A stretch of 64,000 bases of DNA from Rhynchopus euleeides (GCA_963210315.1 OY723271.1:1550001-1614000), one strand, 5' to 3'. Positions 1 through 12,288 are shown, counted from the first letter of the stretch. Notes: generated by a model not told the origin, from the sequence alone. Numbers and translations are program-made.

Positions 1-266
1 AGCTGGAGATGCTGAAGGACAAGATGGCGTCCGCACTGGCGCTGTTCGCCCCCTCGGAGGACGCGCTGATCAAGGCCGGCATCGACTTCGTCCACCCCGC
101 GGAGGAGCTGGAGGACGCAAACCTGACCCGCAGGTCCAAGATGGTGGAGTACCGCGCACACCTGTCCAAGCAGGAGGAGGTCAAGATCTCGGCGGAGCGC
201 GAGGAGCTGAAGCGCGCAAAGGCCATCCAGTCCCAGCAGCACAGGGGGAAGATGATCACGCAGTAA
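1..266 (+). CDS. PFR2: Paraflagellar rod protein 2, upstream copy (3' end only)
   Basis: This is the C-terminal part of a major filament protein of the paraflagellar rod, the lattice beside the axoneme in euglenozoan flagella. The frame is open from the first bases of the window and stops with TAA at 264-266. Its 85 residues from the first Met equal the C-terminus of the complete PFR2 at 4596-7689, including the conserved GIDFVHPAEE and RRSKMVEYRAHL blocks. At DNA level the two copies differ by one silent base and by the stop codon (TAA here, TAG there), then diverge at once in the 3' flank. The start and upstream exons lie outside the window. Tandem PFR2 copies are known in trypanosomatids, and this looks like the same arrangement. 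Confidence 0.93.
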   Translation, partial: LEMLKDKMASALALFAPSEDALIKAGIDFVHPAEELEDANLTRRSKMVEYRAHLSKQEEVKISAEREELKRAKAIQSQQHRGKMITQ

Positions 267-1194
<928 letters not shown>

Positions 1195-1597
1195 CTTGCT
1201 TGTGGGGGCGGGGAGGGGCGGGGGGTCATCTGATGTGTGAGATTTGTCCCCCCCCCCACTTTCTCCGTTTCCACAGAAGGTTTTGAAATGAAAAAGAAGA
1301 AGACTTCTCCGGTCTTGCTTTGCGAGACACAGGCCCTCGAGAGCACAGAGTTGAGCCGAGGCATCGTCGTGGCTGTCAAACTGCGAATCCATTTTAACAG
1401 GACTGCTTGCCCCTGCCTGGATTGGCCTGTATGTCAGCGATGTGTCAGGGTGGAGCCTGCCAGGATCAGCAAATTAAAACCCAACGGGCAGCGGCCCTCC
1501 GTAAAATGAACGCCTTCTGGCTCGGTTCTGCACGTCAGGTTAAGGGTTGTCGATCCCAAGAGGAATGGCACACTCCTTGCCAGCCGCAGTCTTTCTT

Positions 1598-2668
1598 CAC
1601 GGTGGGATCTTGTAAATTTTACATGTATAACTACAAGTATATACATGTATTATACATGTATAATACTTGCATGTCAACTATTATACATGTATAATACATG
1701 TATATGCCTGAAATATACATGTAAAATACATGTATATCAAGTAAAAATACATGTATAATACTTGCATGTCAACTATTATACATGTATTTTTACTTGATAT
1801 ACATGTATTTTACATGTATATTTCAGGCATTTACATGTATTTTACATGTATAATACTTGTCATGCAAGTATTATACATGTAAAATACTTGCATGACAAGT
1901 AAAATACATGTATAATACTTGCATGACAAGTAAAATACTTGCATGTAAGTAAAATACATGTATTTTACTTGCATGCAAGTATTTTACTTGTCATGCAAGT
2001 ATTTTACATGTATAATACTTGTATGACAAGTATTATACATGTAAAATACATGTAAATGCCTGAAATATACATGTAAAATACATGTATATCAAGTAAAAAT
2101 ACATGTATAATAGTTGACATGCAAGTATCATACATGTATTTTTACTTGATATACATGTATTTTACATGTATATTTCAGGCATATACATGTATTATACATG
2201 TATTATACATGTATTATACATGTATTATACATGTATAATAGTTGACATGCAAGTATTATACATGTATAATACATGTATATACCGTATACGTAAATATTTT
2301 GGAACGTAAATATTATGGAACGTAAATATTATGGAACGTAAATATTTTGGAACGCTGGTGGGTTGGCGTTCCAGATTTTTTTCGTTCCATAATATTTACA
2401 GGGCTTTCTGCGACTCGGGGACTTGGACCAGGTGATCGGACGGCATGCAGAGTCCCTGACGGGACCTACTCGTGCACTTTTCGCGCGATTCCTGACGCAA
2501 GCCGTCCTCACCACCGAGTCCCCAACTGGCCCTGTAAATATTTTGGAACGTAAATATTATGGAACGGACCGGCCAAAAATGGGCCCGTTCCATAATATTT
2601 ACGTTCCATAATATTTACGTATACGGTACTTGTAGTTATACATGTAAAATTTACAAGATCCCACCGTG
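1598..2668. mobile_element. Palindrome-rich inverted-repeat element, copy 1 (interrupted)
   Basis: Both ends carry CACGGTGGGATCTTGTAAA in inverted orientation, followed by further inverted sequence (TTTACATGTATAACTACAAG). The interior is built almost only of short palindromic words such as ACATGTAT, ACTTGCATG and TTTCAGGCAT arranged symmetrically about the centre, so a single strand could fold on itself. A possible 2-bp TT duplication flanks it. The right arm is split by a 345-bp TA-flanked element at 2282-2626. Without that insertion it would be about 724 bp, close to the 693-bp second copy at 44477-45168. It has no coding capacity. The CACGG end matches other elements in this window and suggests a non-autonomous EnSpm/CACTA-like element, which is inference. 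Confidence 0.85.
2282..2626. mobile_element. 345-bp TA-flanked miniature element, copy 1 (nested)
   Basis: The ends are CCGTATACGTAAATATT in inverted orientation, flanked by TA on both sides (2280-2281 and 2627-2628). Just inside are tandem 16-bp units of the form TAAATATTATGGAACG, four on the left and two on the right. Comparison with 44477-45168 shows the uninterrupted sequence TATACTTG, so the insertion duplicated TA. A second copy of exactly 345 bp lies at 37063-37407 with only a handful of base differences. TA duplication and size fit a Tc1/mariner-type MITE, but no transposase is encoded. Confidence 0.9.
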
Positions 2669-2787
2669 TTGGGGTTGTGGGGGGGGGGGGGTTGGGGGGT
2701 GTCGTAAGGTGTGCAGATGTGGCCTTTGTCCGCAGTGTTGCATTTTTTTTGCACCTCAGAAGCGGAGGAGCCATCAGGAGCACTTTT

Positions 2788-3052
2788 GGTCCTGGGTAAG
2801 ACGTTAAACTGCCTGGGGGGGCCGTCCCCGGACCATGACGGGTGCCTGCACCAGGAGTCTAGCACGGCCGTGGTCCAGGGCATGGCCGAAAACTGCTTGG
2901 GTACCGAGGCTCCCCAGACCAGGAAGGGTGGAGACACCTGGAGTCTAAATAGTCACACCACGTCAGGCCAGACCTTCGCATTGCACTCCGCGAAGACTGC
3001 CACACAGCCGCGGGGCAGGTGTGCAGCCTGTGGAAAACCTCGTACAGAAAAG
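2788..3052. repeat. 265-bp dispersed repeat, copy 1
   Basis: This segment recurs at 50272-50536 in the same orientation with one mismatch noted (GGC at 2883 versus GAC in the other copy). The boundaries are sharp and the flanks unrelated. One frame is open through both copies and ends in a CxxC pair, but I recognise no protein. There are no terminal inverted repeats or obvious target duplication, so it could be a SINE, a retrocopied RNA fragment or an exon fragment. Confidence 0.9.
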
Positions 3053-4550
3053 ACTGTAAGGGCCGACAGCCCCGCCGAGGCGATACAGCGCCAGACGCGG
3101 CCCGAGTTTCTGGAGACCGACCGGGGAACTGGTACGTCTTCAGGATAAGCGCCTCACAGAGGACTGATCCTCACCTGTGTGATCCGTGAACCTCAGCCCC
3201 ATGGTGCTGGAGTGGAGCGGGTGCCTCGACCTCTTTTCGGGTTTTTTCTATTTCTTTATTTTCTTTTGGGTGCGTCCACCAAAGAAAACGTGGCCACCCA
3301 CTCGCAGAGGCTCCCGAAAGCTCCAGCATCAGCTCGAGGTTCATGGTGTAGATCGGTGTCTCCAGAAGAAGGGGATGTCCGGTCGAAGAAGACAAACGAC
3401 GAAGACAACCACACAGGCCCAGAGCATTTTATAGGGGGTCTAAAGTGAGGCCAATCCTCACATTTAAGGGGAAGAAAAAAGATTTCCGGGAAAAATCCGG
3501 GGGGTGGAAAACTGGTGGCGGCTGGGCAGCCTCGCAGGTGAGAGTGGACTCATGCCCACAGACTGCGAGCAACTTACCCGACCGTTTTTCTGTCCAGTTT
3601 CTTTGTCAAACCCCGAGAAAACGCAGGCCGCGAAGGGACGGATGTTCACTACCGTGGCCTCCGGCGGCTGGGGGGCTCCGCCCCCCAGACCCCCCTGTGG
3701 CATGTGCCTGTATGTAAGTCCTTGCACGTCCGGGTCTGCGTCAGATCGGTCCCGAAATTCATTTTTTGGACTAACCTCCGGCACCCGAGGCTGGACCCGA
3801 GCACGGATCCCTGAGAGTGGAACCGGGAGGTGACCCATTCACCACAAGACTCGCTTGCCGGGGGGTCCGTCAAAAAAACGGGGAACGCCTCACATTTAAG
3901 CCCAAATGAGCGTAGATTTCGCCCCTATAAAATGCCCTGCACAGGCCGCACAAAAAAAAAAGCGGATTCTGTTTGCGTGCGTCGGTTTGCACCCGCAGTA
4001 CCAAAGAAGGGTTTAAAATAGCTCAAAAAGGCTCAACAGGACAAACCCCCCTCCCCCCTCTCACTCTCTCTCGCCTCTCGCCTGTATCCTCACCGACCCC
4101 CACCTCCTCCGAGGGGTGTGTGTGGAGGTGGGGTAGTGGGGATACAATCAAAAATTGCAGCGCGTTGATTGGGGCCGTAAGTAGTGGCAGCACCAGTCGT
4201 CGCTGTTGTGGCGTGTTGCGTTCTGAGGGGTGGCGGCCAGGTGGAGGTGGTGTGCAAGGAAGGTGATTTTTGAAGGTCTCTTTTCATCGTCCCCCCTGGG
4301 GGGGGGGGGGGTGGGGGGAGGCACGGGGGAGAAACAGGGTTTGGTCGTCGAAGCGGCAACACTGCAAACAAGCACAAGAGGACGCTGAGTTGATTGCCCC
4401 CCCCCATTCCCGCGGCACCACCGTGGCGCTCACCCTCCCCCCTATTGATCCCGTCGAACGGCTGTGACTTGCATCCGAAGATATGAGGAAGACTCAACGG
4501 CTCCAAACACTCATTCTCGGCCCTCCGGTCATTTGGGCAGCGTTCCATTC
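3053..4550. other. Spacer upstream of PFR2 copy B
   Basis: No gene is recognised. The spacer holds one GC-hairpin repeat (3641-3700) lying between an inverted pair of 15-bp AGRGCATTTTATAGGGG-like sequences at about 3422-3437 and 3921-3937, with a CCTCACATTTAAG motif repeated directly at 3453 and 3887. This may be an old inverted-repeat element of about 530 bp. Purine and pyrimidine runs dominate 4100-4450. Confidence 0.45.
3641..3700 (+). repeat. GC-hairpin repeat, copy 1
   Basis: The unit begins GATGTTCACTACCGTGG, continues through CCTCCGGCGGC, and contains a perfect TGGGGGGC-TCC-GCCCCCCA hairpin followed by GACCCCCC. The same unit occurs at 8469, 24749, 25303, 26050 and 26263, always in this orientation. 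The function is unknown. Confidence 0.9.
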
Positions 4551-4562
4551 CGCATTTTGCAG
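4551..4562 (+). promoter_or_regulatory. Probable trans-splice acceptor of PFR2 copy B
   Basis: A T-rich tract ending in TTTTGCAG lies 33 nt upstream of the PFR2 start codon. Euglenozoan mRNAs normally receive a spliced leader at such an AG, and the remaining 5' leader is short and CA-rich. The trans-splicing role is inferred from the lineage. Confidence 0.5.
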
Positions 4563-4595
4563 GTTTCGGCCACTTACACTACACACCACCACACA

Positions 4596-7500
4596 ATGTC
4601 GACTGAGCCCAACGACGTGACGCTGGAGGCAGCGCGCAAGCAGAAGATCCACAACCTGAAGCTGAAGACAGCGTGCCTGGAGAACGAGGAGTATGTGCAG
4701 GAACTGCACGTGTCTGACTGGAGCGAGACGCAGAAGCAGAAGCTGGGGAGCGCGCACGAGAAGGGGTGCCAGCTGCTGGCGTCTGTGGAGAGCGGGACGA
4801 AGTGGAACCTGACTGCGGCGTACGACATCCAGAAGCTGATGCGGGTGTGCGGGCTGGAGATGAGCGTGCGCGAGCTGTACAAGCCAGAGGACAAGCCGCA
4901 GTTCATGGACATCCTGTCGCTGAAGCGTGTGCTGCAGGACATGAAGCAGCACAGGAACAAGACCCGCATTGTCAGCTTCACGGGGACAATCGACAACGGG
5001 CTGTCGAAGCTGGAGAAGGTGGAGGAGGAGCTGCGCAGGTCCCAGCTGGACGCAACAGAGCTTGCCCAGGTCCCCGTGTCCGTCCTGAAGAACTTGGAGG
5101 ACTGCATGAACGTCACCGTCATCCAGGTATGCTTTCTGAGGCTTCGTGTCTTTGCTGTTGTGTTTCTGCGGTTTGTGATGTTTCTGTACCTGTGCTGGTG
5201 TGGATCACTGGATAGATGATCAGAGGTGACTTGGTGTGTCGTGTGTGTTTGTTGTCAGGTGCTGCCACTGTAATCTGCCTTGCCCACAGGACGACATTCC
5301 ATGCCACCACATCACACCGCACCACCACCCACAGACGGCACTGCTCGGCAACGAGGAGCAGATCCGCCAGCAGCTGGCGTCGATCGAGAAGTGCAAGGAG
5401 ATCCGGAACGTGGCACTTGCAGACGGTGAGATGTCGATTGCCGAGGAGCAGTTCTACATCAAGGCACAGCTGCTGGAGCGGCTGGTGGAGCTGGTGCGTG
5501 ACAAGTTCCGCATCATCGGGCAGACCGACGACGAGAACAAGATGTTCTCGAAGGTGTGTGCCGTGCAGGAGACTGGGGTGGGTGAGGTGAGGTGAGCTGA
5601 TGTTGTGCGTGTGTTGTTTGCGGGTTGCCACACGAGAGTCATGCGTGTTGTTGTTACCCCTGCTTCATTATAGCGGGCAAGCAACACCACACCCTTTCGT
5701 TGTTACTGTTGTGCTGCCACCAATGGTGAGATGTGGCACTGCAATGCGGCACCTCCTAGTCCTCCTTGGCAACACTCGGACCTGCTTGGGGGCCTTCGCT
5801 ACCAGTCACGGCCAGTCACGTCTCGTGTCAGTGAGGGAAGCAGACGCCCCTCACTCAGTCACACCAGTAGCAGTGAAGATCCCCTCTCAGACGTGTACAA
5901 TCGATTTCAAGTGCACCAACAACCAGTTGTGCACAGACCGACTGCTGCTCCGCTGCAGGTGGGGCCGCGCAGCTGGTGCAGACCTCCGCTGCAGGAGTGG
6001 GGGCGGGGGCGGGGGAGACGGGGGCAATGGGTTCGGCGCCCCCGCTGCGGGTGAAGCTCTCACCGGGGCGGCGTGCAGGAGTAACGAATCATGGCGATGA
6101 CGTTCATTTCCAGTGGTGATTTGCATCACTGGCAAGACATCATACCGATGGCCGTATATCAAACATGCATGAGACGTAAAAGTTTAGGAGTGTTTCCGTC
6201 GTGCTGCGACACGAGCCAACCAACGTGACGATGTGTCTGCACCACAACCACAACTACACCCACACAGATCCACGAGGTGCAGAAGAAGGCGTTCCAGGAG
6301 ACGTCTGCCATGAAGGACGGGAAGCGTCGCCTGAAGCAGCGGTGTGAGAACGACCTGAAGCACGTGCACGATGCCATCCAGAAGGTGTGTTGCTGTCCTT
6401 CTGTGTTTGTGCTGCTGTGTTGCTGTGCTCTTGTGTTCTTGTGCTCTTGGAGTTGTGTTGAAGTTGGATTTCGAGGGTGTATTGTTTGCCTGCAGGAAGC
6501 TAGTATCACTCCGTGTCAGCTGTTACTGACACTTTCCTCAACGAGTGTGTCGTGTTGTGCTCTGCTGTGTGCCCCATCGCACTACCCTGTCACTGTGTTC
6601 AACCACACCCTTCCACAGGCGGACCTGGAGGACGCAGAGTCGATGAAGCGCTTTGCGGCGCAGAAGGACAAGAGCGAGAAGTTCCTGAAGGAGAACCTCG
6701 AGAAGCAGGACGAGTGCTGGCGCAAGATCCAGGACCTGGAGCGTTCTCTGCAGAAGCTCGGTATGTTGGTGGCACGTGTCCCACGGCAGAGGTGGTTACC
6801 ATTTGCAGGTTCTGATCGGTCTCACACGGGACAACAGTGCTAATTGGGCCCTTCGCTCTAAACTGCAGACATCACAACAATGCTAGTCACTTTGACATAT
6901 ACACCGCACTGCCCGTTTGTCACATCACACCACGTATCACCCACCACACCACACACAGGGACGGAACGCTTTGAGGAGGTGAAGCGTCGTATCGAGGAGA
7001 ACGACCGTGAGGAGAAGCGGAAGGTGGAGTACCAGCAGTTCCTGGACGTGGTGTCGCAGCACAAGAAGCTGCTTGAGCTGACGGTGTACAACTGCGACCT
7101 GGCGATCCGTGCGACCGGGATCATCGAGGAGCTCGTTGCGGAGGGGTGTGCGGCCATCAAGGCGCGGTACGACAAGACGAACCAGGAGCTGACGGACCTG
7201 CGCCTGCAGATCCACCAGGAGCACCTGGAGGCGTTCCGCAGGCTGTACAAGACGCTGGGGCAGCTGGTGTACAAGAAGGAGAAGAAGCTGGAGGACATCG
7301 ACAGGAGCATCCGCGCCACCCACATCCAGCTGGAGTTCGCCATCGAGACCTTCGACCCGAACGCGAAGAAGCACTCCGACTCGAAGAAGGAGCAGTACAA
7401 GCTGCGCAACCAGATTGAGGAGGAGCTGGAGATGCTGAAGGACAAGATGGCGTCCGCACTGGCGCTGTTCGCCCCCTCGGAGGACGCGCTGATCAAGGCC

Positions 7501-7689
7501 GGCATCGACTTTGTCCACCCCGCGGAGGAGCTGGAGGACGCAAACCTGACCCGCAGGTCCAAGATGGTGGAGTACCGCGCACACCTGTCCAAGCAGGAGG
7601 AGGTCAAGATCTCGGCGGAGCGCGAGGAGCTGAAGCGCGCAAAGGCCATCCAGTCCCAGCAGCACAGGGGGAAGATGATCACGCAGTAG
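4596..7689 (+). CDS. PFR2: Paraflagellar rod protein 2, complete copy, five exons
   Basis: A structural filament protein of the paraflagellar rod, needed for flagellar waveform in relatives. Proposed exons are 4596-5126, 5335-5553, 6268-6384, 6619-6760 and 6959-7689, joined by introns of 208, 714, 234 and 198 bp that begin GT and end CACAG. The product is 579 residues, close to the roughly 600 of trypanosome PFR2. It is recognisable throughout: LEAARKQKIHNLKLKTAC near the N-terminus, MRVCGLEMSVRELYKPEDKP, TERFEEVKRRIEEND and QLEFAIETFDPNAK in the coiled-coil core, and a C-terminal ITQ. The start is the first ATG after a good acceptor AG, and residues align from there. The last exon is nearly identical to the copy at 1-266, suggesting recent duplication or gene conversion. 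Exon phases all join in frame. Confidence 0.95.
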
Positions 7690-8236
7690 AGATGCTGAAC
7701 AAGCACCGATCCGTGACCCCTCCCCCCGTCTGACCGTTCCCTCTCACCCCCCATCGTCCCTTGTGATTACCAACAGCTAAGCAGTTCCCTTTTTCCTCGG
7801 AACTTACCCCCTCTTGCCCTTTCGGCGTGGTGTGCGTGGCGTTGGCTTCACACCAATCACTTTCCATTGCTCCCCCACCCCCTCCACCATCCACCCCCCC
7901 CTTTACCTGTTCTATTTACTTTTTCGCCACCCTTTTTTTTGGCTTTGAACCCCTCTCTCTGACACTCCCCCACCCAATGACATCTCCCTCTCGAGATGCG
8001 GATTTTTTTCTCCTCTTCCGAGGACACCAAGGCAAAAGAAGCCCTGCCTTTTATCTGTAGTGCTACATCCTGACATGAGCCAAGACGGTCCTGACCCTTC
8101 CCCCCCCCCCCCCCCTCACCCTCACCCCACCCCCGCCCCCACCCCTGTCGGCACGCAGGCCGAATATGCCTCTGCGATTTGCAACACCACCGTTAGTTAC
8201 TGCAGAGTAAGAAGAGTGGTCAACGTTGCGCCTGAT
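7690..8236. other. 3' flank of PFR2 copy B
   Basis: No gene is seen. The sequence is pyrimidine-rich with poly-C runs (near 8100-8114), consistent with a 3' UTR and spacer. Its start does not resemble the 3' flank of the upstream copy. Confidence 0.5.
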
Positions 8237-8860
8237 CAGTGTTCTCCCGATGGCGAGTTTGGGGGCGAAAGTCGCCATTTGTATTTTCTCCCCCGAAAAC
8301 CCGATGGCGAGTTTCGCCATTTTTTGGGGGGTGAGTTTTTTCACAGATTTTAGACGATTTTCCCACTCATCGACTTGCACAACTTCCCACCAACGAGCGT
8401 CTCTGGTTCCTGCCCCACTACGAACCGCGACTGATCCAAAGAGTCCAAGAACGCGACGGAGAAGGCCAGATGTTCACTACCGTGGCCTCCGGCGGCTGGG
8501 GGGCTCCGCCCCCCAGACCCCCTGTGCTGTGCGCCTTTCGAGTGTGCATGTGTACCATTTGGTGTACCATGGCAAGTGGGAAACGGCACAACACCAGGAG
8601 TGCGACATGGTTGTGAGTGAAGACGGAGTACGTGCAGACTACCATCCCTGCACAACGAAGTCTGTCCGACTTCCTCGTTGTCCACTCGCACCGCACACTG
8701 CAGAGCGTGTCGATCAAAACGAATGTTGTTGCGCATATACGCGTGCATTGCATGAGGTACTCGCGCGCGAAGCGCGCGAGAAAATTTTTTTAGCACCCCT
8801 TTTTCCGGATCAAAACTCGCCATCACATTTTTCCCGGAGTGGCGAATCGGGAGAACACTG
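8237..8860. mobile_element. hAT-type miniature element (624 bp)
   Basis: Perfect 15-bp inverted ends CAGTGTTCTCCCGAT are flanked by an 8-bp direct duplication CGCCTGAT (8229-8236 and 8861-8868). CA(G)-initial ends with 8-bp duplications are diagnostic of the hAT superfamily. Short GGCGAGTTT-type motifs repeat inside both ends. The interior has no transposase but contains a GC-hairpin repeat (8469-8526) and a perfect GCGCGCGAAGCGCGCG hairpin near 8760. It is non-autonomous and its source transposase is not evident here. Confidence 0.92.
8469..8526 (+). repeat. GC-hairpin repeat, copy 2 (inside hAT element)
   Basis: The same GATGTTCACTACCGTGG unit with its TGGGGGGC-TCC-GCCCCCCA hairpin, here located inside the hAT-type miniature element. 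It was either captured by the element or inserted into it. Confidence 0.9.
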
Positions 8861-9207
8861 CGCCTGATCTACTTTTGTCTAATTTTGTTTGGGGGAGGCA
8901 GAGGTCTGGGGGGATCCCAGCCCAGTTGCAAAACCCGTGGAATTGACTTGTTGCAAGCCTGGGTGTTGTTCCTCTTTACCTCTATCCCAGTGGTATCATC
9001 ACGGCACTGCCCTATCGGACAACCGCAGCCCACCACTACCGCGTGGCGTCCCCTTTGTGATCCTCTACGATTCTTGCTATTCCCCCCGGCACAGCCCCAC
9101 ATCTGCCTCTGCCCAGCCCCGCCCGCCGGCTCGCCACACCACCACCCCCAGCACCGCGCCCCACCCCGCCACCGCACCCGGCAGGCAAGGTGGGGCCTCA
9201 ATGGGGG

Positions 9208-10727
9208 ATGGAGGAGGGCCAGCTGTCTGAGCCGCTACTCCAGCCACATCATCCGATGTCAGCCATCCACCCCGTGGGGTCCTCCGCCGCGGCGGGCGCC
9301 ACCGCGGCGTCACACCTGCCCACCTCCGAGCCTGTGATTGAGGCTGTGTTTGTCGCCAGGTTTGACGTGCTGAAGGGGAACATTGTTGAATGGTGCCACC
9401 CACTCCGCCCTGAGCAACTCTCTGGGATGGAGTTTAAGGTACTTGTCAGCGGCGCACATGCCGTTGATGAAGACTTTGTCCTCTTCCAATACCACGGCCT
9501 CTATGGCGTCGCATGCTACAACCAACGCAAAGACGAGAACGCCCCACGCGGCGCGTGGCAACGCTCTGTCGGGGTGCTGGTCCGCTACCACCACGACCTG
9601 GAGGCACACCTCTCCTTCCTCCGCGGTGCAGCTGTGGAGGCCAACAGCCCCGCAGGGCCGGAGGCGAACTATGCAGCCCTGAAGCGTTTCTACGAGCAGC
9701 GCAACGAGGCAGCCCCTGCGTCCCCCACGTTCGGCAGGGGGGAGCAGGCCCTGCCGCCTGTGGTCCCGCAGGGCTTAGGCGCGGAGGAGGCGACGCGGTA
9801 TCTGCGAGACGTCGCGTTGGCTTGCGGCAAGATCCGTGAGCTCGCGACATACTATGGGAAGGATGTGTTCCGCATCTGGCGTGCGATGCTGTGCCGGCTG
9901 CGGGTGCTGTTCCTCTCCAGCATCCCTGCGGGCGATGTGTGCCAGCGGGTGCATGCCGCAAGCAGCCTGCTGCACCTCCCCCCGCGCCACCACGGCAAGC
10001 TGGAGCTGCCCACCCGCCTCTACTATGTCACCGTGTCTGACATCCCCTTCCTCTCCGAGATCTCGCGGAACTACATTGCATGCACGACGGAGCGTATCTT
10101 CGTGGACAAGACAACTCTGTACGACCTGGTTATAGACGGAACCACCCTGAAGCCGTCAACCGACCCAGGGACCAAGCGCCTCCTCCCAGCCCTGCAGCCC
10201 CACGCAAAGGATGAGAAGCTTCTCCAAGACCTGTGTGCCGTGTCGGCATCCCGGCCAGAGGATGCGCTGCAGTTCTTCGCTGACCTGAACTCGACTCTGG
10301 TATGTTGTCCCGCAGAGGTTGGTGGTGGTGGGAGTGGGAGTGGCGGTGTGGCACACCTCGGGCAAAGAGAGCTGCCGAATGTGTTGTGTGAGGGTCTCGA
10401 GGTGGGCTGTCTTGCGTTGGGGAGGGGGGAAGAGTGTGTGCTGTGGAAGGTGATTGGTGTCTTCTCACACAACCCCACAGCACTCGTGCTCGGGCTGTGC
10501 AACCTGCATGTCGAGTGAGGGCAGTGGGGCATCCCTAGTATCCCTTTTTCTTCTTGTATTTCACTGCCCCCACGACACAGCTTGAGAAGACTGAATCCTG
10601 GCAGCAGACGCCGCCCAAGTCTTCTGACTTATCAAGCCTCCCCCTGACTCGCAAGTGCGCAGAGCTGTTCTTCAACAGGAACGGCTTCGATGTCGCTGTG
10701 CCGAAGGCAGGGTGCCCTTGCTTTTGA
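9208..10727 (+). CDS. DENND11/LCHN-type DENN domain protein, two exons
   Basis: A member of the DENN superfamily, whose members usually act on Rab GTPases in membrane traffic. The match to animal DENND11 (LCHN) includes EAVFVARFDVLKGNIVEWC near the N-terminus, the SVGVL block, a central FRIWRAMLCRLRVLFLS helix, the YVTVSDIPFL and YIACTTERIF blocks, and a C-terminal NGFDVAVPKAGCPCF tail. Exon 1 is 9208-10299 and exon 2 is 10581-10727. The 281-bp intron is phase 0, starts GTATGT and ends CACGACACAG. Reading through the intron gives low-complexity sequence, whereas splicing restores the conserved tail. The product is 412 residues against about 455 in human. I chose the ATG at 9208; an upstream GTG in frame is unlikely to be used. 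Confidence 0.85.
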
Positions 10728-11294
10728 TAGCTCGGGGCAGTTGCCCTGCTGGCAGGCTTGCACCCACCCAACGGCCCACAAGCCTGCCTGCAGTGTCCTG
10801 AGGTAGCCCGCGTTGCTGTGGCACCGTCTCGCTGCCGTGTTGTTGTTTCCCTGGAGGGGGATGCGTCGGGGGGTGGGTGGGATGGGATGGGTGTATAGAG
10901 CGTGCCTCGTGCGCCAACCCTAAGGCAAAACGACGACACGGAGGCGCTGCAGAGTGCCCCTCCGCCATGCAGTGCTGGGAGAAGTCTGCGCAGAAGAGCA
11001 AGCAGGCCGCCGCCCTTCACTCCAGCTCAGGATTTGGGTGCCCTGTGCAGTGTTCAGCGCGGTTCCCCACTGATCCCGAGAGATGTGGTGACGTGTGCCC
11101 TCTGCGATCTTGCCGCTTGGGGAAGGAAATGTGCGTTGGGCCGTTCCGTCCACTGTACAAAACCTTCGCATCCACCAAGGTGGTCATCAGTTGTGCGGCA
11201 ACAAAAAAGACTTGGAGTTGCGTTCTTTGTTTGTACGAACGGTGCCTGCTAGTGCATGTGTGCAGGATACCGAACGCTGCCACGAGTCTTTTTA
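10728..11294. other. 3' flank of the DENN gene
   Basis: I see no gene. A local inverted repeat (GGCAGGCTTG and CAAGCCTGCC, about 10752-10793) could form a stem-loop. The 6-bp target duplication of the next element (TTTTTA) ends this stretch. Confidence 0.5.
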
Positions 11295-12288
11295 CACGGT
11301 TTGCCCCCCGGCAGGATCCCGGGAAACCCCGGCCGGGCCCGGAAATTCCGGGCCCGGGACCGGGATTTTGAAATCCCGGCCGGGATCCCGGGGAAATCCC
11401 GGCCGGGTCCGGCCGGGGTCCGGCCGGGAATCCCGGGGGTTCTCAGTCTCAGGTCGCTTGGACCGAGGTCATCTCAGACCTATGGCTTTCAGTCCCCAGT
11501 TTCAGATTCAGACCTGCTGATCCAGAACCGCACCCTCTCCTTCCACACCAATTGTATCCACTGCTCATGGGTCCGAGTGACGACGATAGCAATGACGATG
11601 GCTCCATAGCAAAGATGGCTACCACTGTCAAAGCTCATCTGGAACAGAAACTGTCCCAGATGGAAGTCTCCTGTATAAATACAGGGTTCGGGGTTACCAC
11701 GAGTGTAACGCAGATACGTGCAGGTGTGTCAAGAGAGTGTGCAGCTCACAGCAGTTCCGCATCCTCCTGGTTGCTGAACTCCACAGTCCTAGGACGACGA
11801 AGAGGACGACGAGGGTCGACGTAGGCTTATCTTACGCTACGGCAGGGGTGGACTCAGCCACCCCGGGGGCAGGTTGAACAGGTTGTGTGGTTCCACTGAT
11901 CAACATGTAGGTCGGCCTGTCTGATAAGACTCAGCCACCCTGCGGGTCAAGTGATTACAAAAGGGTGCCTATTTGACCAAAAGGCAAAATTTCCTCCCGC
12001 CATGCTCCCGTACCACAGAGGCTGTTGTGTTTTGCCTCTGTGTATGCGTACGTTTTGCGATGACGGGGTGTGGAACCTGGCGTAGACCGAGCTACAACCA
12101 GGAACCAACGGCCCAACTCGGCGCCGTGGGTCAATTTTTGTGAAAAGGCCTTGACCAGAGGCATCCCCCTAACACTAAATTTGCTCTGTTTCACCTGAAC
12201 CGACCAACCAGGCACCGTGAGGAGGCATCAGAGCCCCTCGTGGACAGCCGCAGCACCCTTCCTTTACTAACGTCAGGTTCACCACTAG

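Noticed and set aside
1597..2668. CRISPR-like array of short repeats
   Set aside because: The words are palindromic and symmetric with no unique spacers, the DNA is eukaryotic and the unit has transposon-like inverted ends.
2711..3148. 145-codon gene covering the 265-bp repeat
   Set aside because: Only the repeated part is shared with the second copy; the flanking residues are unrelated and no protein family is recognisable.
9190..9207. GTG start for the DENN gene
   Set aside because: Nuclear eukaryotic genes start at ATG; the ATG at 9208 leaves all conserved sequence intact. The same reasoning was applied at 32297 and 56091.
10300..10518. Read-through of the DENN gene intron to a stop at 10518
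   Set aside because: The read-through is Gly/Ser low-complexity, while splicing to 10581 restores a tail conserved in the family.
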